Shown here in pieces: positions 7,609 through 14,847 of a DNA stretch of 49,095 nucleotides. The number at the start of each line of letters is the position of its first letter. Within the stretch, counting starts at the first letter, position 1. The stretch covers positions 1-49,095 of the forward strand of contig JACUUV010000020.1 in assembly GCA_014859095.1 (NCBI GenBank), in the 5' to 3' direction. Position numbers and translations under genes: made by a program. A model generated the notes under the pieces. That model searched no databases. It was not told where the DNA came from and saw only the letters and a list, made by a program, of their open reading frames with translations. The DNA comes from Clostridia bacterium. Lineage in GTDB: Bacteria > Bacillota > Clostridia > Peptostreptococcales > Acidaminobacteraceae.

Positions 7609-8916
7609 ATGAAAAAAAGCGTACTAAAAATAACAGGACTCATCCTTATAGCCATTTTTATTTTTAGCTCGAATACCAGTTATGCACAAGAAAAGACAAT
7701 GAGTGATTTTAAAGATATCCCATCAGATCACTGGGGGATTTCAGCAATAAAGTGGGGACTGGAAAATGACATAATAAGTGGTTATGGAGATGGTAAATTT
7801 GCACCTAATGATCATGTAACTGAAGCAGAATTTGCTACAATCTTAGCAAGATATGCATCAAATTTGCCTGATGAATTTCCAGCTGTTGTAGGGAAGCATT
7901 GGTCTGAGCCTTATTATAACGAATTATGGAGATTGCAGATGCCTTTTAAAGGCTATGAAAATACAGAATTGAGAAACACATCTTTGCAAAGAGGAAATGT
8001 AGCCGTTATAGTGGCTGCTAAATATGGCTTTGCATTGACAGTTAAACAAGCAGTTTATTTTATGTATGAAAATGGATTGAGTAATGGAAATTCAAGTACT
8101 GAAAGAACTTATGAAAGCTTTGGGGCGAGTGATGTATTAACAAGAACTCAAGCGGTTGCATTCTTACAGAACATGGATAACTTAAAAGATAAGGTTATGA
8201 CTTTTAAAGGGAAAGAATCACTAAAAGGTCCTGCTGATGCCACAACAATACTTGGCATGGGTGGACTTAACGTAGATAGTAAAATAGTAGTGGATTTTGG
8301 AGATTTCAATGCACCAGTGGTGGCAAAAACATTGAGCGAAATTGAACAGGAAGTTGAAAAATATAGAAATAAAGGTACAAAAGTTGTGGATGGCAAGGTA
8401 GTAATCGATCATGTACGGTTAATCACTCCAACAGATTTTTCGGAAGTATTTGGGAAGTACTACACTAAGACAGTGAATTATGTGGATTTTTCTAAATTTA
8501 AGCTGGGAGATGCAAATCTTGCCAATTCCGTAGTGTTATACAAGGGAGTAGAATTACCTTTTGGTAAAGGGTTTATAAAATCTGACGACATGCTAAAAAT
8601 AAATGATCAGCAAAAAGGAATAGTACAGGTAGGGATTAGCATAAGTTCTGATGAATCCACATTCAAAGACAAAGACATGTTTATAGCACTTATTTCGAAC
8701 TTAAAGTTTTTAGGGGCTACTCAAGGTCAAATAGACAAATCAGTTGAATATGTAAATAAATACTACGGAATAAATAATAGAGTGTATCAGCAAGCTGAGA
8801 TTGTGTCTAAGTCTACTGGATATAGCATAGTGGTGACATATGGAAAAGGTGATGTGACACTTGGGTTATATAGTGACACTTTTGGTTGGAAAGATGTTAC
8901 AACTTATGTGGAATAA
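7609..8916 (+). CDS. Secreted SLH-domain protein
   Basis: 435 aa with a signal peptide (MKKSVLKITGLILIAIFIF, cleavage near residue 26 after YAQ). An SLH repeat is clear at about 33-80 (FKDIPSDHWGISAIKWGLE, ISGYGDGKFAPNDHVTEAEF). Two weaker ones follow at about 90-140 and 140-195 (LTRTQAVAFLQNM). SLH domains bind pyruvylated secondary cell wall polymer and anchor proteins to the surface. The C-terminal 240 residues are unrecognised. The gene has its own -10 and a preceding terminator and is enclosed by a direct repeat, so it behaves as an inserted cargo module. It may alter the cell surface for mating or exclusion, which is inference. Confidence 0.85.
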   Translation: MKKSVLKITGLILIAIFIFSSNTSYAQEKTMSDFKDIPSDHWGISAIKWGLENDIISGYGDGKFAPNDHVTEAEFATILARYASNLPDEFPAVVGKHWSEPYYNELWRLQMPFKGYENTELRNTSLQRGNVAVIVAAKYGFALTVKQAVYFMYENGLSNGNSSTERTYESFGASDVLTRTQAVAFLQNMDNLKDKVMTFKGKESLKGPADATTILGMGGLNVDSKIVVDFGDFNAPVVAKTLSEIEQEVEKYRNKGTKVVDGKVVIDHVRLITPTDFSEVFGKYYTKTVNYVDFSKFKLGDANLANSVVLYKGVELPFGKGFIKSDDMLKINDQQKGIVQVGISISSDESTFKDKDMFIALISNLKFLGATQGQIDKSVEYVNKYYGINNRVYQQAEIVSKSTGYSIVVTYGKGDVTLGLYSDTFGWKDVTTYVE

Positions 8917-8944
8917 CGGGAGGAAGCATATCGAGGAGTGAATA

Positions 8945-8993
8945 CAGCCGTTATATGGGAATGATATGTTCAAATTTCTGGTTGTAGATTAAA
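8945..8993 (+). repeat. Direct repeat flanking the SLH module, right copy
   Basis: Right copy of the 7366-7414 segment. Its end contains the TTGTAG that serves as the -35 of the next promoter, so the repeat runs exactly into the leader-2 promoter. Confidence 0.9.
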
Positions 8994-9010
8994 AGAAATC
9001 ATGATATCAT
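8982..9010 (+). promoter_or_regulatory. Promoter of leader operon 2
   Basis: TTGTAG (8982-8987), 17-nt spacer ending ATGA, TATCAT (9005-9010). The -35 belongs to the direct repeat. Confidence 0.55.
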
Positions 9011-9047
9011 TTAATTAATCAAAATTGTGTTTTTATAAATTCAAAGT

Positions 9048-9110
9048 CCACCATTGAGTGGCACTATATTTAGAGGCCAAGAGTCTATCCAATCGGATAG
9101 ACTTTTTTTT
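9048..9110 (+). ncRNA. Conserved leader RNA, copy 2 (attenuator)
   Basis: Hairpin CCAC, loop CATTGA, GTGG (9048-9061); linker CACTATATTTAGAGGC; terminator GTCTATCC (9083-9090), AATC, GGATAGAC (9095-9102), eight T. Compared with copy 1 the first stem has C-G in place of G-C, a compensatory change, and the terminator T-G wobble becomes T-A. Confidence 0.75.
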
Positions 9111-9137
9111 GTGCTTTTTTGAAAGGAGGTGAAGTTT

Positions 9138-9719
9138 ATGTTTTTTGTCGTTTTGGCAGTACTTGTTTTAACAGCTGTTATTATAGGCCTAGTTAACATC
9201 AACACAGGCATTAACAGTTATATTATTCAAAAGCAGTTTACAAATCTGAAAAGCTTTTACGTAATGTTTTCCATTGTATTCATTGTTGTGACCACTTATG
9301 TATCAAGGTTGATTGATGGGAGTCTTCTCTTTTTGATGATTGACGAGCAATACTCAACTGGATTTTGGGCAGCACTTTATATGGCGGTAATTTACGTTTT
9401 TGCATTTGAAGATGTTCACTTGACTTCAATGGTAACATCAAAAGAAAAGTCATGGCGAAAAATTCAAGACAGTGTCTTGATGGAGATTGCTGTAAGCGTT
9501 GGAATCAATCTGTTGGTCAGTCAAGCTTCAAGGTCAGAACAATTCATTTTGATACTTGAGCAACTGAAGTTTTATCAAAGTGATTCTGTTATCTATCATA
9601 CATCTTCTCTTAATATCCAAAATGAAAATGAGTTTGAAGGCATCTGCTATATGGCCAAAGAAGAGCGAATCAGTTCTTTTTTAGAGAGAATGCAGGAGTT
9701 GATTAACAGCAAGACTTAG
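9138..9719 (+). CDS. Membrane protein of unknown function
   Basis: 193 aa from ATG 9138. The frame opens at a GTG nine bases earlier, but that GTG lies inside the AAAGGAGGTG ribosome binding site, so 9138 is the start. There are membrane segments at about 2-22, 40-60 and 75-92, then a soluble C-terminal domain of about 95 residues. It is directly controlled by leader RNA copy 2. No family recognised. Confidence 0.65.
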   Translation: MFFVVLAVLVLTAVIIGLVNINTGINSYIIQKQFTNLKSFYVMFSIVFIVVTTYVSRLIDGSLLFLMIDEQYSTGFWAALYMAVIYVFAFEDVHLTSMVTSKEKSWRKIQDSVLMEIAVSVGINLLVSQASRSEQFILILEQLKFYQSDSVIYHTSSLNIQNENEFEGICYMAKEERISSFLERMQELINSKT

Positions 9720-9748
9720 GATATAATTAAGGTATAAAAGGAGCTGAT

Positions 9749-9919
9749 ATGATGGCAGAGACTAAAGTGACTATTTCTAGTGAAGAATTTGCTAGAATGA
9801 AGCAAGAAGCGAAGGAAAAGGTTTTGGACCTCATGAGAGATTATAAGGTCAACAATCCAAAATTGTATCAAGACATAGTAAACTTAAGAGCAAGACAAGG
9901 TAGGAAAACCGAGATATAA
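9749..9919 (+). CDS. Small helical protein, 56 aa
   Basis: AAAAGGAG precedes tandem ATG codons at 9749 and 9752. The protein is charged and almost wholly helical (SSEEFARMKQEAKEKVLDLM), ending GRKTEI, without membrane segment or Cys. It follows the membrane protein by about 30 bp and is closed by a terminator overlapping its stop. Unknown. Confidence 0.55.
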   Translation: MMAETKVTISSEEFARMKQEAKEKVLDLMRDYKVNNPKLYQDIVNLRARQGRKTEI

Positions 9920-9960
9920 GCACTTTATCAGAATATGATTGAGTGCTTATGTTATTTTTT
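9918..9960 (+). terminator. Terminator
   Basis: AAGCACT (9918-9924) pairs with AGTGCTT (9942-9948); an inner ATCA/TGAT pair extends it; then six T at 9955-9960. Confidence 0.7.
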
Positions 9961-9979
9961 GAGGCGTTTATTGTATATG

Positions 9980-10013
9980 AGAGCAACCCAGTAAAAAGGG
10001 TGCTCTTTTTTTT
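9980..10013 (+). terminator. Second terminator, placed as an attenuator
   Basis: AGAGC-A-ACCC (9980-9989) pairs with GGGT-GCTCT (9998-10006) with one bulged A, followed by eight T. It ends 13 bp before the next start codon, and no promoter is obvious between it and the terminator 20 bp upstream. Confidence 0.75.
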
Positions 10014-10026
10014 ATGGGAGGACATT

Positions 10027-10341
10027 ATGAAAAACCTAATAAGTAATTTTATAGAGGGCGTTTTAGCTTTATTTCTTCAATTCTTCAATTTTTTACTGAC
10101 TTTGTTAGATTATGAGTCACTTGCAAATGCATCTATTCAAAGTGGTGATGATCCTATATACGGATATTTTCTGGTTGCGATTTTTGCTATTATACTTATA
10201 GCGATTTCAGGCTATTTACTGGTAATTGGCATGATCCGATTGTTCAGGTATCTTTATATTAAGGAAATGCAGTGGCAAAGAATTCAAAGGCTTCAAAAGC
10301 TGAAGGAAAAAAGAAGAGAAGGCTTTGCTGAGGCGAAGTAA
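10027..10341 (+). CDS. Small membrane protein, 104 aa
   Basis: ATG 10027 follows GGGAGG. The frame extends upstream through two terminators, so a start further left is not credible. There are two long hydrophobic segments (about 10-30 and 45-72) and a strongly basic tail rich in Lys, Arg and Gln. The layout resembles small VirB3- or pilin-like channel subunits, but there is no specific match. Confidence 0.6.
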   Translation: MKNLISNFIEGVLALFLQFFNFLLTLLDYESLANASIQSGDDPIYGYFLVAIFAIILIAISGYLLVIGMIRLFRYLYIKEMQWQRIQRLQKLKEKRREGFAEAK

Positions 10342-10390
10342 AAAGGTGATGAAGTTTTTCTGAAGAGAAGGACTGGAAGAACAACTGAGA

Positions 10391-10417
10391 AAATGGGTAT
10401 CAATCGTACCCATTTTT
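10391..10417 (+). terminator. Terminator
   Basis: AATGGGTA (10392-10399), loop TCAATCG, TACCCATT (10407-10414), with T-rich 3' end. Confidence 0.8.
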
Positions 10418-10420
10418 CTA

Positions 10421-10449
10421 TTGACTTTCAGAGTGCGGATTTGTTAAAT
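10421..10449 (+). promoter_or_regulatory. Promoter resembling the GGCGATT class
   Basis: TTGACT (10421-10426), 17-nt spacer ending GCGGATTTG, TTAAAT (10444-10449). The spacer end is a variant of the GGCGATTTG seen at 36512-36520. Confidence 0.55.
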
Positions 10450-10467
10450 GATTAAGAGGTGATTGAA

Positions 10468-10932
10468 ATGACTATAATCTTAATTGTTTGCATCGTAACA
10501 TTATCCGTTGGTGTGCTGGCATACTTTGGTGGTATACCTGGAGGGGCTATTGCCTTTTCTCTGATCCTAACGGTTGTACTCATGTTAAATATTATCCGTT
10601 ACAAAACCAAACAAATACGAAAGCAATATGGGTATACTGCTTCTTATTTTTCAATAAGTGTTCAGAGTCTTTATCCACTTAAGAGTGAACGTGCAAAATT
10701 TGATATCGATGGAACTGCTGAAGAGAGTGTTCTGTTATGCAAGATCGGAACAGATGCGTTTATCAGTGAAATGGATCGACTGAGAAGTACTGAACTACTG
10801 GACAGCACTACAGTAACCCTCTTTGGTTTTGAAGGATACTTCCGGGAAAATTATAAGGCGCTATCAAAACTTGGTAAACAAACTTTAAAACTGTATGCCT
10901 CTAAAAGAGGTATCATTGTAACTAAAGACTAA
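10468..10932 (+). CDS. Membrane protein, 154 aa
   Basis: The start ATG at 10468 follows AGAGGTGA; a GTG nine bases earlier lies in that ribosome binding site. Two adjacent membrane segments (about 1-20 and 23-45) are followed by a basic stretch and a soluble domain of about 100 residues. No family recognised. It has its own promoter and probably shares a transcript with the next small gene. Confidence 0.6.
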   Translation: MTIILIVCIVTLSVGVLAYFGGIPGGAIAFSLILTVVLMLNIIRYKTKQIRKQYGYTASYFSISVQSLYPLKSERAKFDIDGTAEESVLLCKIGTDAFISEMDRLRSTELLDSTTVTLFGFEGYFRENYKALSKLGKQTLKLYASKRGIIVTKD

Positions 10933-10960
10933 ACCATTAAAACGAGCAAATGAGGTGTTT

Positions 10961-11152
10961 ATGAATAGACTACGGTGTGTAATTGAAACTTGCGGTTATA
11001 CTTTAGACCTTATAGATAATATTTCACATAGTTGCCCTGGTACTTATATTAAGGAATTTCCACGAGTTGAAACTGAAACGTGTGTTAATGATTGTACCAG
11101 GTGCTGGGAGATGGAAATTAAAGGTGTCTTTGAACCAACATTACAAGTATGA
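10961..11152 (+). CDS. Cys-rich small protein, 63 aa
   Basis: ATG at 10961 after TGAGGTG. Six Cys occur in 63 residues (C6, C11, C25, C41, C45, C48); the last three form CVNDCTRC. The spacing suggests a metal or iron-sulphur site. CxxxCxxC also occurs in radical SAM enzymes, but this protein is far too short for that. Not recognised. Confidence 0.5.
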   Translation: MNRLRCVIETCGYTLDLIDNISHSCPGTYIKEFPRVETETCVNDCTRCWEMEIKGVFEPTLQV

Positions 11153-11222
11153 TTTGAAGTTATCAGATCATAAGGCGTTTGGTAATGGCAACAGACATTT
11201 TGATATTTTAAAAAACATAAGA

Positions 11223-11284
11223 CCAGCACCTGACTGGCAACAATAATTAGAGGCTAATGGTCTATCCAACCGGATGGACTTTTT
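11223..11284 (+). ncRNA. Conserved leader RNA, copy 3 (most divergent)
   Basis: Hairpin CCAG, loop CACCTGA, CTGG (11223-11237); linker ending AATTAGAGGC; terminator GTCTATCC (11260-11267), AACC, GGATGGAC (11272-11279), only five T. It lies upstream of the primase-like gene. No promoter as clear as for the other copies is seen. The loop keeps CA at its start and TGA at its end. Confidence 0.7.
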
Positions 11285-11302
11285 AATTGCTTAAATGTAC
11301 GA

Positions 11303-11334
11303 CTCTTTTGACCAGGACCAGATCATCAAAAGAG
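11303..11334. repeat. 9-bp perfect inverted repeat in the primase leader
   Basis: CTCTTTTGA (11303-11311) and TCAAAAGAG (11326-11334), 14-nt loop. No T-tract follows, so this is an RNA hairpin or operator rather than a terminator. It sits inside an 18-codon frame (ATG 11295) that lacks a ribosome binding site. The remaining sequence to 11433 shows nothing else. Confidence 0.5.
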
Positions 11335-11433
11335 CAGTTAATTCTAGTTGATAGGCTCCAGGTGAGACAACATGTTTCTACAAGTTAGAACCATGGCTAT
11401 AAAAATTAGCAGTATATGAGAGGAGGTAAATGT

Positions 11434-12720
11434 ATGTCACACTCGATAATCGCAAGCTCTAATCCAATTAAGGTAAGCAAACACAATCTATGTCCCATTT
11501 GTGGAAAGCACGATTGGTGTTTTAGCAGCGTCAGCAGTTACAGCTTTTCTGAAGGTCCAAATGAGGACTTTGTGTTTGTGTGTTGTAGAAGAGTAATTGA
11601 ATCACAAATTCAAGGAGAAGACGGCGGTTTTTACATTTACGACAGAACTTCCAGTAAAGGTGTTCATATATATGAGGATGTTATGCAAAGAGCGCATCGA
11701 TACGAGAGAATGGGTATTGATGATAAGGTTAAATCACCAACTGATTACAAAGTAAAAGTCCCAAAGAAGAAAACCATACTTTGTGAGAACAATGTAAAAG
11801 AAGTTGATTTGATCGATAAGGTGTACAGAGCCTTGTTTGATGCTCTCGTTTTAGAGGATTATCATAAAGACTACTTGAGAAGCGAAAAGTGGGATGAACA
11901 ATTGATAGAAGCATCCATGTTCAGATCCTTGCCACCTAGTGGGTATGATGTTTATAAAATCATTCAAAAGAAAAAAAGTGGCACCACTTTGTCGGATTTT
12001 GAAGAAATGTCCCTGTCTCTTAAAAACAGATCTAGAAAACAGATCGCGCAAGAACTGTTTTTGAAGTTCGGTGATTTAGAGGGTATACCTGGTTTTTATT
12101 TGAATCATAGCAATTTTAACAATTCAAATTACTGGGATTTCTCAGGCAAACAAGGCATTTTAATGCCGATGTTCAATGTGGAGGGCAAGATATTTGGTCT
12201 TAGAATCAAACTCGATGATGGTGGAACATATAAGTGGATCAGCAGTTACTATGAAAAGCCGATTAAAGAAAGTGAAACAGAAATCGTCTATGATAATCCA
12301 ATGAAAAAGGGAAGTAAAACGTCAGCAAGTGTAAGCTATCGATTTACGGATTATCAATCCCCCTTTTTATTTGTTACTGAAGGCGAGAAAAAACAGAATG
12401 TCGTTTTGATAAAGAAGGGGATTCCATGTGCGAATGTTCCTGGTGTAGAAAGCTTCAGAACTATGTTAAGTGACCTTGATGCGTTGAAAGAAAGAGGCAT
12501 TAGGTACATCATCATAGGCTATGATGCGGATAAAAGTAGCAACACACTGGTATTAAGAGCAGAACTGAACCTTATACAAGCTTTACTGGAAGGTGGTTTT
12601 GAGATATTTATAGCAGAGTGGAGTGAAGTATACGGAAAAGGCGTTGATGATGTACTCCTAAGTGGCAATGACATCACTTATGAGTCTCTTGAGCAATATC
12701 TTGATAAATTTGATTGCTGA
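11434..12720 (+). CDS. Zinc-finger/Toprim primase-like protein (DUF3854 type)
   Basis: 428 aa; ATG 11434 lies 7 nt after AGGAGG. The frame opens 18 nt earlier, but that extension contains the ribosome binding site. The N-terminus carries a CPICGKHDWC zinc motif (residues 20-29) plus a CC pair, as in primase zinc ribbons. A Toprim fold lies at about 310-410 with VTEGEKK (E316) and GYDADK (D364, D366), then GKGVDDVL. Such proteins occur on plasmids and phages as primases or primase-helicase partners. There is no helicase domain here, but a large helicase is encoded at 24209. Its leader RNA ties it to the SSB and clamp operons. Confidence 0.8.
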   Translation: MSHSIIASSNPIKVSKHNLCPICGKHDWCFSSVSSYSFSEGPNEDFVFVCCRRVIESQIQGEDGGFYIYDRTSSKGVHIYEDVMQRAHRYERMGIDDKVKSPTDYKVKVPKKKTILCENNVKEVDLIDKVYRALFDALVLEDYHKDYLRSEKWDEQLIEASMFRSLPPSGYDVYKIIQKKKSGTTLSDFEEMSLSLKNRSRKQIAQELFLKFGDLEGIPGFYLNHSNFNNSNYWDFSGKQGILMPMFNVEGKIFGLRIKLDDGGTYKWISSYYEKPIKESETEIVYDNPMKKGSKTSASVSYRFTDYQSPFLFVTEGEKKQNVVLIKKGIPCANVPGVESFRTMLSDLDALKERGIRYIIIGYDADKSSNTLVLRAELNLIQALLEGGFEIFIAEWSEVYGKGVDDVLLSGNDITYESLEQYLDKFDC

Positions 12721-12727
12721 AATATAG

Positions 12728-12753
12728 AGGGCTTTGGCCCTTTATTTTTTTTT
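12728..12753 (+). terminator. Terminator after the primase gene
   Basis: AGGGC, loop TTTG, GCCCT (12728-12741), followed by a T-rich tract ending in nine T. Confidence 0.85.
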
Positions 12754-12764
12754 GTAAAAAAGGC

Positions 12765-12793
12765 TTGACCATTTTCATGGCGATTTATACCAT
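12765..12793 (+). promoter_or_regulatory. GGCGATT-class promoter
   Basis: TTGACC (12765-12770), 17-nt spacer ending TGGCGATTTA, TACCAT (12788-12793). The -10 is poor, suggesting dependence on an activator or on the GGCGATT extension. Confidence 0.55.
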
Positions 12794-12822
12794 AACGTTA
12801 TAAGAAATAAAGGAGACAAACG

Positions 12823-13416
12823 ATGGTTAGATACCCACTTTACAAAGGCGGTTTTATAATTTTACCAGAACCTGCAGTAACAGCTATGTATATCATAGAA
12901 AAGGCAAGCAAGCTCAATAAAGACGAGCAACTCAAATTATTGAATTTAGGAGTTGCGTTTGATATTGCCGTAAGCGATCTAAACGATTCAAGATTAGAGT
13001 TTCTTAAGTACAACGGACTTGATTTTCCGGACTCGGTTTCAGAGGTTATCGAGATTCTCAAAAGCGCAGGAGCAATCACTGAACATGATGAACGCTTTGA
13101 AATCAATTACACAGGCTCCATTAATTACTCGAAATTTGAACTCAACCCATCCACTATTGAAACGATCAGTTATGCAAGGAGCTTTATAGATAACAGTCCT
13201 GAAATGATGGATTACCTCAATTCGCTTGATATAGTGGATTTGACTAAAAAAGACAGTTGCGAACCCTATGTTTTATTGAGTAATGACCTACTTGAAGATG
13301 GCATAAGTCCAAGGGAAGCAGTCGACAGAGCTTCCTTTGTTCATGAGGTTTCCCAGCTTAAGAAACATGTTGATCAGTATATCAAGGAGTCGAGCGATGA
13401 AGAAGATTCTAATTAG
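12823..13416 (+). CDS. Hypothetical protein, 197 aa
   Basis: ATG at 12823 after AAAGGAG. Soluble, acidic C-terminus (SSDEEDSN). No motif recognised. It heads an operon with a membrane protein, an S1-domain protein and a winged-helix protein, and overlaps the next gene by 20 nt, so the two are translationally coupled. Confidence 0.65.
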   Translation: MVRYPLYKGGFIILPEPAVTAMYIIEKASKLNKDEQLKLLNLGVAFDIAVSDLNDSRLEFLKYNGLDFPDSVSEVIEILKSAGAITEHDERFEINYTGSINYSKFELNPSTIETISYARSFIDNSPEMMDYLNSLDIVDLTKKDSCEPYVLLSNDLLEDGISPREAVDRASFVHEVSQLKKHVDQYIKESSDEEDSN

Positions 13417-13825
13417 CCTCATAGTGATGGTTTTGTTTTTTTCGACATTTTCATTTGCAGACAATGAAATAAAAAGTGTTCAAGGTGATGGTGAGGAAAA
13501 ACTGGATAACATGAAAAACTCAAACATTGATGATATGCTCGAGTTCGATCCTGGTACTGCAAATGAAGATCATACATTATCCGATGGAATAACTGATTTT
13601 GAAAGAAATCTAGATTCTTGGTGGAGTGTCTTTTCTCGAACCATTTTAAAATACTCCAAAATTATTGTGCTCATAGTTTCTGTGTTCTCTTTGTTTTTGT
13701 ACATTCTGTTTAGAGCACTTCGAGTTAAATCACTACAAAAGGCTGCGGTCTTTATGACCATTATGCCAACTGTCGTTTATATTATTTATGCTTATTTAAG
13801 TCCGTTTTTAAGCACTTTAGAATAG
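13397..13825 (+). CDS. Exported membrane protein, 142 aa
   Basis: Start ATG at 13397, inside the end of the preceding gene. A start 60 nt earlier would put a basic stretch ahead of the signal peptide. The N-terminal signal sequence (MKKILISLIVMVLFF, cleavage near FA) is followed by an acidic extracytoplasmic segment and two membrane segments (about 82-105 and 115-138). Pilin-like and channel-like subunits share this layout, but no family can be named. Confidence 0.65.
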   Translation: MKKILISLIVMVLFFSTFSFADNEIKSVQGDGEEKLDNMKNSNIDDMLEFDPGTANEDHTLSDGITDFERNLDSWWSVFSRTILKYSKIIVLIVSVFSLFLYILFRALRVKSLQKAAVFMTIMPTVVYIIYAYLSPFLSTLE

Positions 13826-13837
13826 AGGAGGCGTACA

Positions 13838-14839
13838 ATGAATACTAAAGAACTTAATGAATTTTTCTATAATGGTGCAGCAATTGTCGGTCAAATAAAG
13901 GAAGAAGTTCAACATACGGATACAGTAAAGGAACTGAAGAGATTGATCGCCGAGAAGGAAGTGTTTGTTGTAAAGATTACCGGTATGCGTCCAGAAGACG
14001 ATGTGGTAACAGCCAAGGTGCTTGATGGCTATATGGGTCTAATCCCTAAAGCACAAGTTTCAAGTAGGATGTACATCAGAAACAAGATGAGTGATCTTCT
14101 AATTGGTCAAAACGTACCGGTGATTGTCGAAAGGTTTAATGAGGCCGACAAAACTGTGGCTTTAAGTAGAGTCCACGCAATCAAGGAACTCAGTAAGAAC
14201 TTCCTTAATGAAATTTTACCGGTTTTGGATGAAATCAATGAAAACGGCGTCAATTACAAACAGTACACCTCTAAATTTGAAGAAGGTAATGATCCTTACT
14301 TCGATAAATACCCAAGAGTTAAAGCGAAGGTAATTGACTATGATAAAAAAGGCAAGAGGGTTCTTGTGAATATCGCGGGCCTTGATCTGATAGGAACCAT
14401 GGACATTTCAAAATTTGATTATAAGTACATTTATAATCCTGAAAAGTTTTTAGAAGAATACATGAAACCAAACCGGGTCATTGAAGTTGCTTTACTTATG
14501 TATTACGATAACTCTGGCCAAGGAAAGCCATCAAATTTTGTAGTAAGTCGTAGACACGCTTTAACTAATCCATGGACTGGTATTGAAAAGAAGATAAGAA
14601 AAGATGATATCATCGTTGTTACTGCTCTTGAAAAGAAAGATTCTCATTTCTTTGGTGCCTATGATAATTTCCCGCTTGATATCAAGTGTTATTACCCTGA
14701 GATTCCTGATAAGCAGATCATGGATGATGAAAAGTATGGCAGAAGACTTGTTACTCCAGGAAAAGAATATAAGGTGAAAGTAGAAAAGGTAAACCCTACG
14801 ACAAAACTATTAACCGCTAGTTTTCTCGGCGAATTGTAG
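13838..14839 (+). CDS. S1-type RNA-binding domain protein
   Basis: 333 aa; AGAGGAGG precedes the ATG. At least one clear S1-like OB fold lies at about 38-112 (EVFVVKITGMRPEDDVVTAK ... GYMGLIPKAQ ... VIVERFNEADKTVALSR). Two more repeats are suggested at about 150-245 and 255-333. S1 repeats bind single-stranded RNA. A multi-S1 protein inside a conjugative operon is unusual. Given the attenuator-like leader RNAs of this element it could be an RNA-level regulator, but that is inference; it may equally have a role in single-stranded DNA handling. Confidence 0.7.
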   Translation: MNTKELNEFFYNGAAIVGQIKEEVQHTDTVKELKRLIAEKEVFVVKITGMRPEDDVVTAKVLDGYMGLIPKAQVSSRMYIRNKMSDLLIGQNVPVIVERFNEADKTVALSRVHAIKELSKNFLNEILPVLDEINENGVNYKQYTSKFEEGNDPYFDKYPRVKAKVIDYDKKGKRVLVNIAGLDLIGTMDISKFDYKYIYNPEKFLEEYMKPNRVIEVALLMYYDNSGQGKPSNFVVSRRHALTNPWTGIEKKIRKDDIIVVTALEKKDSHFFGAYDNFPLDIKCYYPEIPDKQIMDDEKYGRRLVTPGKEYKVKVEKVNPTTKLLTASFLGEL

Positions 14840-14847
14840 GTGATTTT

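Noticed and set aside
9943-10026. N-terminal extension of the 104-aa membrane protein
   Set aside because: It would be translated through a terminator hairpin, and a strong GGGAGG site precedes ATG 10027.
11295-11351. 18-codon ORF between leader copy 3 and the primase gene
   Set aside because: No ribosome binding site, and it overlaps a perfect inverted repeat.
13337-13396. Longer start for the 142-aa membrane protein
   Set aside because: The added residues are basic, precede the signal peptide and overlap the upstream gene further; ATG 13397 gives a standard signal sequence.
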